A DNA stretch of 12,529 bases from Bacillota bacterium (GTDB lineage: Bacteria > Bacillota > Clostridia > Christensenellales > JAEXRW01). Position 1 is the stretch's first letter. Each line of letters opens with the position of its first letter. The notes beneath the pieces are model-generated. The model made no database searches, was not told where the DNA came from, and saw nothing but the letters and a program-made list of their open reading frames with translations. Where the stretch lies: positions 1-12,529 of the forward strand of contig JAEXRW010000017.1 in assembly GCA_023454175.1 (NCBI GenBank), written 5' to 3'. Below are positions 5,921 through 12,421 of the stretch, piece after piece. Position numbers and translations under genes: made by a program.

Positions 5921-6424
5921 ATGAAACATGCAGTTTCAGCAGTAATATGCCTATGCCTTGCGATCGTACTTCTTGGGGGGTGCAATACACTATCTATTGG
6001 AAACCCTGCTCAAACAAGCAGCATCCCCAGCGTAAGCCCTTCGCAGGCATCCCTGACTGCCAGCAACTATATCGTGGAAGGAGCAACCATCAAAGAGTTC
6101 GACTCCAGAGATGTTTGGTCAGCACAAGTAGATCATTTCGTGCATAATTTCCAGCCGGCTAATTTCGGCCTGAATCCCGAAGAATGTTACCTTGGATCGA
6201 CTCCTGACAAGGACGACGCTTTAGACAAGGGCGAAAAGATACTGTCAAAAATCTATGGAAGTGAGAAAATCAAAGAAGAGTACCCGCTTCATGTATCCTA
6301 TGATGAGAAGTACAGCGCCTGGGTCGTACACGGAAGCCTGCCGGAAGGATTGCTGGGCGGTGTGGCAGTGGCCATATTCCAGAAGGATGATGGAAAGATC
6401 ATAGCTGTCTGGCACGGCAAGTGA
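5921..6424 (+). CDS. Lipoprotein with NTF2-fold immunity-protein domain
   Basis: A 167-residue predicted lipoprotein. Residues 1-20 form a hydrophobic signal peptide ending in the lipobox L-G-G-C (C21), so the mature protein should be lipid-anchored outside the membrane. A Ser/Thr/Pro-rich linker runs to about residue 50. The C-terminal part (about 98-167: 'ALDKGEKILSKIYG...WVVHGSLPEGLLGGVAVAIFQKDDGKIIAVWHGK') has the pattern of the NTF2-fold immunity family (YbbC-like), whose members often neutralise polymorphic toxins. No toxin gene is adjacent, so this is either an orphan immunity protein or a domesticated use of the fold. The ATG at 5921 was chosen for its signal peptide and AAGGA 9 bases upstream; a reading that starts 66 bases earlier lies within repeat sequence. 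Confidence 0.75.
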   Translation: MKHAVSAVICLCLAIVLLGGCNTLSIGNPAQTSSIPSVSPSQASLTASNYIVEGATIKEFDSRDVWSAQVDHFVHNFQPANFGLNPEECYLGSTPDKDDALDKGEKILSKIYGSEKIKEEYPLHVSYDEKYSAWVVHGSLPEGLLGGVAVAIFQKDDGKIIAVWHGK

Positions 6425-6536
6425 GAGAGTTATGCGTTTTCTGCAACCAAGTGCTGCAAACAAATACACCCGTTGAATCCCATTTCTGAAACCGCGGCAG
6501 AATAAACACTATTCCAACGATGGGAGTTCATTTGAT

Positions 6537-6920
6537 ATGAAACAATGGATCGGTGTGGACCTGGACGGGACGCTGGCGGAGTACCACGGATGGATCAACG
6601 CGATGCACATCGGGAAGCCCATCCCGCGGATGGTGGCGCGCGTCAAAAAGCTCCTGAAGCAGGGATTCACGGTGAAGATCTTCACAGCACGGGTGACGCT
6701 GGACGAGGGGCGGGAGGCTATCACCGCCAACATCAAACGATGGTGCAGGGAGCATATCGGCGTAGAACTGGAAGTGACGAATGTGAAGGACTTCGGGATG
6801 ATAGACTTGTACTGCGACCGGTGCAAGCAGGTGGTGAAAAACGAGGGGACGGTAGTAGGGGAGCAGGCGCACCGGTACTACATCCCGCCGAAGGAAACGG
6901 GGAAAAGTTACTTGAACTAG
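6537..6920 (+). CDS. Small HAD superfamily hydrolase-like protein
   Basis: A 127-residue capless HAD-like protein. Motif I is 'VDLDGTLA' (D8 nucleophile, D10 acid/base), and motif II is the Thr in 'KIFTARV' (T50). A Lys at 84 and the acidic motif around 'DLYCDRCKQV' (90-99) follow. Relatives that I recall have 'DDRAVQV' here, so a Cys replaces the first of the paired acids. Such short HAD proteins are thought to act on small phosphorylated compounds, and some are encoded in phages. Substrate unknown. GGGAG (6522-6526) lies 10 bases before the ATG. The stop codon lies at the edge of a heptamer array, as in the DUF1697 gene. Confidence 0.8.
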   Translation: MKQWIGVDLDGTLAEYHGWINAMHIGKPIPRMVARVKKLLKQGFTVKIFTARVTLDEGREAITANIKRWCREHIGVELEVTNVKDFGMIDLYCDRCKQVVKNEGTVVGEQAHRYYIPPKETGKSYLN

Positions 6921-7078
6921 TTGACAGTTGAAAGTTGAGAGTTGACAGTTACCCTGCGGGGGAAGCCCGGCGGGGAGGTTAATATACAATTACGGAATGC
7001 CTTTGCGGGTATGGATTTAAACTAGTTAAGAATTAAGAATTAAAAGTTAAGAATTGCGGAATGCCCTGCGGGCATGGA
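6920..7078 (+). repeat. Heptamer arrays with GC-rich hairpins between the HAD and DUF3795 genes
   Basis: Beginning at the HAD stop codon are GTTGACA, GTTGAAA, GTTGAGA and GTTGACA (6920-6947), then GTTACCCTGCGGGGG. Next comes a unit CGGAATGCCTTTGCGGGTATGG, and then a second array, GTTAAGA, ATTAAGA, ATTAAAA, GTTAAGA (7025-7052). That array is followed by GCGGAATGCCCTGCGGGCATGG, which folds as ATGCCC/GGGCAT. The first part aligns over about 50 bases with the sequence that ends the DUF1697 gene. This fills most of the 209-bp gap; no gene is seen in it. Confidence 0.75.
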
Positions 7079-7129
7079 TCATAACCCAACGGGGGATCAA
7101 TCATATTAATTATATTAGGGGGAAGGGAT

Positions 7130-7525
7130 ATGGCAGATACGATCTTATCCAAATGCGGGATGCGGTGCGACCTGTGCCTGCTTTACAGGCCGAACGTGGA
7201 GCGGGAGGACAGGCGGGCGGAAATCTGCGAGGTCTTTTTCAAGATCTACGGCAAGCGAAACGACCCAAAGGAAGTGACCTGCGACGGGTGCCTCACCAGA
7301 GGGACGTGCAAGGTGCGCGAATGCGTACTGGACAAAGGGCATGAACACTGCGGATACTGCAGCGAATACCCGTGCGACATCTTCCCGGCCGGACGGAGCC
7401 AGGAGGAGACGGCGCGGAACATCGACGAACTGCACAAGTGGACCTGGGAAGACGAGAAGCTGCTGGATGCTTACAGGTGCAGAAAATACATGGATGAATT
7501 CCGGAAAGAACACGGCATCGTATAG
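7130..7525 (+). CDS. DUF3795 domain-containing cysteine-rich protein
   Basis: A 131-residue protein with twelve cysteines (9, 13, 16, 33, 51, 54, 60, 65, 74, 77, 82, 117). The pattern 'CGMRCDLC...CDGC...C-x4-C...HCGYCSEYPCDIF' is the DUF3795 signature. The clustered CxxC pairs point to metal binding (zinc or an iron-sulfur cluster). The family is common in anaerobic Firmicutes and archaea and has no proven function. GGGGGAAGGG immediately before the ATG supplies the ribosome binding site. There are no obvious co-transcribed partners: repeats lie upstream and a 240-bp gap with its own downstream promoter follows. Confidence 0.85.
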   Translation: MADTILSKCGMRCDLCLLYRPNVEREDRRAEICEVFFKIYGKRNDPKEVTCDGCLTRGTCKVRECVLDKGHEHCGYCSEYPCDIFPAGRSQEETARNIDELHKWTWEDEKLLDAYRCRKYMDEFRKEHGIV

Positions 7526-7545
7526 CAGCGAACAGATTTCGCCAG

Positions 7546-7563
7546 GGCCGTGAAGAACCGGCC
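7546..7563 (+). terminator. Weak hairpin after the DUF3795 gene
   Basis: GGCCG (7546-7550) pairs with CGGCC (7559-7563) around an 8-base loop, 20 bp after the stop. There is no T-tract, so it is only a tentative terminator. The rest of the gap up to about 7690 shows nothing recognisable. Confidence 0.25.
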
Positions 7564-7691
7564 TTCAACCAATGGAAACCAATCAGCTGGCACTTGCCAA
7601 CCACTTTAAACTGTCATCAACAAATTTCAGCAATTCCAGCGAATGATGCCGATGCCTTTTCCCGCGGCGGGGAAGATTAATGAATGCAGTG

Positions 7692-7720
7692 TTGGATATG
7701 CCTCCAAATGCATGTATAAT
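7692..7720 (+). promoter_or_regulatory. Promoter of the phospho-sugar mutase gene
   Basis: TTGGAT (7692-7697) is followed after 17 bp by a perfect TATAAT (7715-7720). It lies downstream of a possible ATG at 7680, which rules that ATG out as the start for transcripts from this promoter. It would give a leader of about 45 bases to the ATG at 7770. Confidence 0.65.
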
Positions 7721-7769
7721 CATAAGGGGCGAAACTGGGGAAATTTACAAGCAAGGAATGATGCAAGCG

Positions 7770-9491
7770 ATGGATTATCTGCAACGGTATGAGCAGTGGC
7801 TGGGGATGCCGGGGCTGGATGCGGAAACACGCCGGGAGCTGGAGACCCTGAAGAACGACGACGAAGCCATACGCGAGCGATTTAGATATGAAATAGAATT
7901 CGGCACGGCGGGGCTGCGGGGCAAGCTGGGGGCGGGCAGCAACCGGATGAACATCTACACCGTGCGCAGGGCTACCCAGGCGCTGGCCCATTACATCCTC
8001 CAAAACAAAGGCGAAAAAGCGGGCGTGGCCATCGCATACGATTCGCGGCGGGGCAGCGCGAAATTTGCAGAGAGCGCGGCGCTGGTACTGTGCGGAAACG
8101 GCATCACCACCTATCTCTACGAAGGGATGCGCTCCGTGCCGCAGCTCTCCTTCACGGTGCGCAAACTGAAATGCTTTGCGGGCATCGAGATAACAGCCAG
8201 CCACAACACGGCCGAATACAATGGTTATAAAGTATATGCCTCCTACGGCGGGCAGCTGGGCAACGAGGGCTGTGAGGCCATCATGTGCCAGATGAGCAGG
8301 ATTGCGGCGGGGGACCAGATAAAGGAATGCCCCACCCGCGGCGAAGCGGAAAAATCCGGGTACCTGCATATGATCGGCGGGGAACTGGACAACGAATATT
8401 CAACAGCGATCCGATCCATGGCGCTGCGGCCCGAACTGGCGAAGGAGTGGGGCGACAGGATCAAGATCGTTTATACGCCGCTGCACGGCACGGGAAGGCA
8501 GCCGGTGCAAAAGATCCTGACTGAGCTGGGCTACATGAATATCATCACCGTCACGGAGCAGGAGGAGCCGGACTCCCTTTTCACCCATGCGCCGGTGCCC
8601 AACCCCGGCGACCCGCGCGCGATGGAACTGGCCGTGAAGCTGGCAAGGGAACAGGGCGCGAATGTGGCTATCGCGACGGACCCGGACGCGGACCGGATGG
8701 GGTGCGCCATCCGCAACGGGGAGGACTACAAACTCCTCACCGGGAACCAGGCGGGATGCATGCTCCTGTATTACCTGCTGAATACACAGGCGGAAAAAGG
8801 CATAATCCATGAGAAACCCTATATCGCCAAGTCCATCGTGAGCAGCAACCTCGCCAATGCCATCGCACAGGATCATGGGGTGGAGACGCGGGAGGTGCTG
8901 ACGGGCTTCCGCTTCATCGCAGAAGAGATCGAAAAAAGCCGGGATGGCAGGTTCCTTTTTGGTTTTGAAGAAAGCGCGGGGTTCATGAGCGGGGATCTCA
9001 CGCGGGACAAGGACGGCGTCTGGGCAAGCATGATGATGGCGGAGATGGCCGTATGGTGCATGAGCCAGGGGAAAAGCATGATGGATCTGCTGAACGAGAT
9101 CTACGAAAAGTATGGTTATTTCCTGGAAACTACGAAAGATATCACACTGGAAGGTACGGACGGGATGAACAAGATCGCCCACGCCATGGAAACGCTGCGC
9201 TACAACAGCCCGCTTACGGTGGGAGCGTATATCGTGGAGGCCAAACGAGATTATTCCACCCTGGAACGGGCGGACATGCGCGGGTACATGATGCCGCTTT
9301 TCACACCGAAAGCAGACATGATCTATTTTGAACTGGAAGGCGGGCGGTGGGCCTGCGCGCGGCCTTCGGGCACGGAACCCAAGCTGAAGCTGTATTCTGG
9401 CGTATGCGAGAAGAGCGCGGCGGAGGCGGAGGCGGCTGTAAAAAAACTGTCCGCGGATCTGTATGAACTGGTGAAACCGGCGCTGGAATGA
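7770..9491 (+). CDS. Phosphoglucomutase/phosphomannomutase (alpha-D-phosphohexomutase family)
   Basis: A 573-residue phospho-sugar mutase, the usual length for the Firmicutes form. It interconverts hexose 1- and 6-phosphates, feeding glycolysis and nucleotide-sugar synthesis in the cytoplasm. All four signature elements are visible: 'GTAGLRG' near the N-terminus; the catalytic serine in 'TASHN' (S144); the Mg-binding loop 'DPDADR' (304-309); the sugar-specificity loop 'GFEES' (398-402); and the phosphate-binding 'RPSGTEPK' (531-538). One oddity is that the residue after TASHN is Thr, where most family members that I know have Pro. The start at 7770 is favoured because relatives begin 'MDY...YEQWL' and the promoter at 7692-7720 lies downstream of the 7680 ATG. 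AAGGA is 12 bases upstream of it; ATGs at 7758 and 7761 are alternatives. The gene runs convergently, with a 14-bp gap, into the AT-rich cassette. Confidence 0.9.
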   Translation: MDYLQRYEQWLGMPGLDAETRRELETLKNDDEAIRERFRYEIEFGTAGLRGKLGAGSNRMNIYTVRRATQALAHYILQNKGEKAGVAIAYDSRRGSAKFAESAALVLCGNGITTYLYEGMRSVPQLSFTVRKLKCFAGIEITASHNTAEYNGYKVYASYGGQLGNEGCEAIMCQMSRIAAGDQIKECPTRGEAEKSGYLHMIGGELDNEYSTAIRSMALRPELAKEWGDRIKIVYTPLHGTGRQPVQKILTELGYMNIITVTEQEEPDSLFTHAPVPNPGDPRAMELAVKLAREQGANVAIATDPDADRMGCAIRNGEDYKLLTGNQAGCMLLYYLLNTQAEKGIIHEKPYIAKSIVSSNLANAIAQDHGVETREVLTGFRFIAEEIEKSRDGRFLFGFEESAGFMSGDLTRDKDGVWASMMMAEMAVWCMSQGKSMMDLLNEIYEKYGYFLETTKDITLEGTDGMNKIAHAMETLRYNSPLTVGAYIVEAKRDYSTLERADMRGYMMPLFTPKADMIYFELEGGRWACARPSGTEPKLKLYSGVCEKSAAEAEAAVKKLSADLYELVKPALE

Positions 9492-9505
9492 GATCTGGGT
9501 ATATT

Positions 9506-10993
9506 TTAGCTAAATAAATTGATAAAGAATAGTAGTTTTTGGAGTCCGCTAATATAGTCTAGAGCAAGGAATAGTATAGCTATCATTAATATCCATACTA
9601 TAGATATAATAATAGAATTACTTATCAATCTTTTTCTATTTGTATCGAGTGTTTTATCTCTGCAAATTATCGCATCTAAATCAGATTCTTCAAGTATATC
9701 CGTGTAATTCGACTTAATGCTATTAATATCACCTTTTACATTTTGATATTTATATATTATTCCACACAAAGATATAAGCCAATAGATTATGGAACCAACA
9801 AGTATGAAAGATGTTATTTGAGTGACCTCAAAAGTAAAGATTCCTTGAAATTTTAATTGCGCAAAACTACTAGAAATTATAAGAGTCGCCAAGAATGAGA
9901 AGAAAGCAAAAAAATTCTTCTTTAGATCACTGCTAAAGCTGTTTACGGCCTTATTAAGTTCCTGGATATTTCCTTGAACAAATAGCATGAACTCCTTTTT
10001 TACATTCAAGTAATTATTAACGTTTTCTTTTAAGTATAATCCGTAATTAGTATTAATTGAGACTAGTGTTTTAGCATCAAGTTCTAATATACTTGAATAC
10101 TTACAATGAAGAGTAATTATGTTCCGTGCTAACTGAGCTTTGTCATAGATATTTCCACCGAAATAAATCCAATTATAAATATCGTATAAGGTCTTTTGCA
10201 TCTCTTTATAAATATAATCTTTTAAAGATATTGAATAAATACAAGATCGATAACCTTTAATAGTTAATTCAACAAGTTCATTTTTCAAATTAGAAAAGTC
10301 TGATATATATATTAGAGCAAGAATAATCTTTATTTTGTTATAATATTCAATCACTTGTGAATCAATGTTTCGCGCAATAACTATATTAAAATCATCTGGA
10401 ATGATACTATATTCACTCTGATTATAAAAATTACAAATTTTTTGACTATTATTAATAATATCTTTTCTAACCAAGTTATTATTATCTATTGTTAAACCAG
10501 TTTCAGGACTTGAAAAAATAATGGAATTTGTTTCAAGAGACCCTTCTAGATCAAAACAAATAAATTTTAAAAAATTATCGTATTTAAAAAACTCACCGAA
10601 TTGTTTCATGACATCAAATAAATCTCTGCTAAACAGCCATTCGTTGAACTTATCGAAAGAATATACGGAGATACCTTGCTGATATGACTTCTTGATATCA
10701 ACAATAACGGATATTTTATCATTTAAATAAATTTGACTATAGTCTGCAATTTTAGATTTGATATTTTCGGTATTCGTATCTAAATTAGAAATAACTAGTG
10801 TTTCATCATAAGAGAATTGATACTTAAGGGTAACATTATCCCTCTTCGGAAAACAAGATAATATATTGTATAGTTCATTGAGGTCTATATCTTTATATAA
10901 AGTATCTATATATACGGTCGTTTGTAGAAAAGCATCAGTTATTTCAAATGAATTTGGCGTAAATATCTCAATAAGGTTTTTTAATATATTCAT
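9506..10993 (-). CDS. Unrecognised membrane-anchored protein, second gene of the AT-rich cassette
   Basis: A 495-residue protein that I do not recognise. The N-terminal two thirds (about 1-345) is soluble, rich in Asn, Ile, Tyr and Asp, with no catalytic motif I can identify. The C-terminal part has three membrane segments at about 361-379, 392-414 and 458-480. Between the second and third is a cytoplasm-like charged loop of about 40 residues. The start was set at the ATG at 10993, since GGGGG lies 7 bases upstream; the codon before it is TTG. It lies 31 bp downstream of the NdpA-like gene and is presumably co-transcribed. G+C is very low (13 of 60 in one sampled line) and AGA/ATA/TTA codons are common, unlike the neighbouring mutase. 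Large soluble domain plus C-terminal helices suggests a membrane-acting effector. Confidence 0.7.
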   Translation of the reverse strand: MNILKNLIEIFTPNSFEITDAFLQTTVYIDTLYKDIDLNELYNILSCFPKRDNVTLKYQFSYDETLVISNLDTNTENIKSKIADYSQIYLNDKISVIVDIKKSYQQGISVYSFDKFNEWLFSRDLFDVMKQFGEFFKYDNFLKFICFDLEGSLETNSIIFSSPETGLTIDNNNLVRKDIINNSQKICNFYNQSEYSIIPDDFNIVIARNIDSQVIEYYNKIKIILALIYISDFSNLKNELVELTIKGYRSCIYSISLKDYIYKEMQKTLYDIYNWIYFGGNIYDKAQLARNIITLHCKYSSILELDAKTLVSINTNYGLYLKENVNNYLNVKKEFMLFVQGNIQELNKAVNSFSSDLKKNFFAFFSFLATLIISSSFAQLKFQGIFTFEVTQITSFILVGSIIYWLISLCGIIYKYQNVKGDINSIKSNYTDILEESDLDAIICRDKTLDTNRKRLISNSIIISIVWILMIAILFLALDYISGLQKLLFFINLFS

Positions 10994-11024
10994 CAATTTA
11001 CCCCCTATTCATTTATTATATAGA

Positions 11025-12083
11025 CTATTTTATTATTCTAAAAGTATTATAAACCTCTCTATTCTCTGTATAGATTTTAACATATTTCTTTCCGGAATCT
11101 TCACCTGAAGAAACGATATCAACATTTTCCAAGTCTTTTTTGATAACCAAGTCAATATCTTCAGTTAAATCATATGTTTTTTTAATTATTCTTGCTTTAA
11201 TGGCTGAATGAATACATATAAATTTCCGATCAAAACTACATTTCTCTGGTAGTTCATTAAGAGCATCAATAACTTCTTTCTTTGTTTTGGGTGATAATTC
11301 TTCATAATCATAATCGCGGAATAAAGTAGTTACTAAATCCGAATAATCAAGTTGCTCTGTTCTTCTTAAATAACCTATTAAGTTATTGCGTAGCATAAAA
11401 TATTCATGGTTACTCTCATCGAAGATTTTGCTATGTAATACCTTATCTACAGCCCTAAATAGCTTTTTAGTATTTTCATCGTCTTTTCGTAAAGGATTAA
11501 TTTCTAAGAAATCGTTATGCCAGTAGTTAGCCGGATTATCTAAAAAGACTTTTATTTCACCGATGCTTACTCTCTCATTTTCAATTGATAAATGAATTAA
11601 ACAGGATTTCCATAGATTAATTCTATCTACAGGAAACCCTCTTTTTATGTTATAACTTTCTTCATCAAAAAAATCATTATGCTCGACCTTCGTTAACATG
11701 TATAAGTATTCTGTCTCTAATCCGTCATTACTTAATAATATTGCTTGAAGCAAACTTCCCTTTTTAACATTAATGCCCATATGGCTTATCTGATCCTGCT
11801 TATCAATTTCCTTTTCTAATAGCCTTTGAGCTATAGACCGCATATTATCTGCTATTTCTTCTGTATCGCTATTTATCAATCTTTGAGTTGAATCTAGAAC
11901 CAAACTTATTACTTGAGTATTAGGATCTCTAATTATAAAGTACTGCAAATTGTTGTTGTTACTAATCTCATTAGCGAGTTTAGTAACATAATCATTAAAC
12001 TCGTCAGTAATAGGTTTTCTTGTTGACAACTTTTCGTCATAATCAATAAGATATACATCTTTAAATAAAACATTTATACTCAT
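11025..12083 (-). CDS. NdpA/YejK-like putative nucleoid-associated protein, first gene of the AT-rich cassette
   Basis: A 352-residue soluble protein. By eye it follows the order of the 37-kDa nucleoid-associated family (E. coli YejK/NdpA). An N-terminal strand-rich part precedes a core 'KKGSLLQAILLSNDGLETEYLYMLTKVEH' (about 107-135), similar in layout to YejK's '[20 protein letters not shown]'. Next comes a 'FLDNPANYWHNDFLEINPLRKDDENTKKLFRAVDKVL' segment that parallels YejK's '[27 protein letters not shown]', and a C-terminal strand-rich tail. Identity is low, so this is a fold-level inference. NdpA proteins bind DNA. The start at 12083 (ATG) was chosen over a TTG two codons earlier because GGGGGGG lies 6 bases upstream. 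It is the first gene after a strong promoter. Confidence 0.55.
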   Translation of the reverse strand: MSINVLFKDVYLIDYDEKLSTRKPITDEFNDYVTKLANEISNNNNLQYFIIRDPNTQVISLVLDSTQRLINSDTEEIADNMRSIAQRLLEKEIDKQDQISHMGINVKKGSLLQAILLSNDGLETEYLYMLTKVEHNDFFDEESYNIKRGFPVDRINLWKSCLIHLSIENERVSIGEIKVFLDNPANYWHNDFLEINPLRKDDENTKKLFRAVDKVLHSKIFDESNHEYFMLRNNLIGYLRRTEQLDYSDLVTTLFRDYDYEELSPKTKKEVIDALNELPEKCSFDRKFICIHSAIKARIIKKTYDLTEDIDLVIKKDLENVDIVSSGEDSGKKYVKIYTENREVYNTFRIIK

Positions 12084-12124
12084 ATTCAACCCCCCCAGCT
12101 ATATAACCTTATTTATACGGTAAA

Positions 12125-12153
12125 ATAGTACCATAATTCTACATAATAAACAA
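12125..12153 (-). promoter_or_regulatory. Promoter of the AT-rich two-gene cassette
   Basis: On the minus strand, TTGTTT (12153-12148) is followed after 17 bp by TACTAT (12130-12125). TG one base upstream forms an extended -10. It lies about 40 bp before the start codon of the NdpA-like gene. Just upstream is TTATTA TAT TAATAA, a short perfect AT-rich palindrome at 12163-12177, which could be an operator. Confidence 0.55.
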
Positions 12154-12179
12154 TTAGGGCTTTATTATATTAATAATTA

Positions 12180-12386
12180 CTTATTAGTGAATAATGTGTG
12201 GCAAGAGAATAAGCATGCCCAAAATATTATGCAGTTGGCAGGAAAGGAAAAATAATTTCTTGAACATGAACACATAATATAGAGCGTAACAAGCGCGCTC
12301 ATTCGCTCCAAAACCATGGCGGCATGGGCAAACGAAGGTCACACATACATCCCAAAAGGATATTATAAAAAGAGCGAAAATATGTG
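12180..12386. other. Non-coding gap between the cassette and the rRNA-type promoter
   Basis: No gene is supported here. The only structures seen are a short inverted repeat, CCATG-GCGG-CATGG (12314-12327), and a GAGCG/CGCTC pair around 12282-12300, neither with a T-tract. The last 30 bases before the promoter (AAGGATATTATAAAAAGAGC and onward) are AT-rich, as expected of an UP element. Confidence 0.4.
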
Positions 12387-12415
12387 TTGACATTACGGAT
12401 GCCTTTTGCTAATAT
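12387..12415 (+). promoter_or_regulatory. Strong promoter, probably of a ribosomal RNA operon
   Basis: TTGACA (12387-12392) is a perfect -35 box. It is followed after 17 bp by TAATAT (12410-12415), with an AT-rich upstream stretch. The downstream boxB/boxA-like elements and the absence of any reading frame point to an rRNA operon promoter. Confidence 0.7.
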
Positions 12416-12421
12416 AAAAAA

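Noticed and set aside
5724..5990. Minus-strand reading frame encoding 'NCQLSI...NSQLSTFNSQL'-like peptides
   Set aside because: It is a translation of the heptamer arrays on the opposite strand of real genes, with no start signal. Such peptides are common artefacts of this repeat type.
5780..7078. CRISPR array
   Set aside because: The repeats are contiguous 7-mers with no spacers, and no cas genes are present.
9492..12386. Transposon or integrative element carrying the AT-rich cassette
   Set aside because: No integrase or transposase gene, no tRNA attachment site and no flanking direct or inverted repeats could be found by eye.
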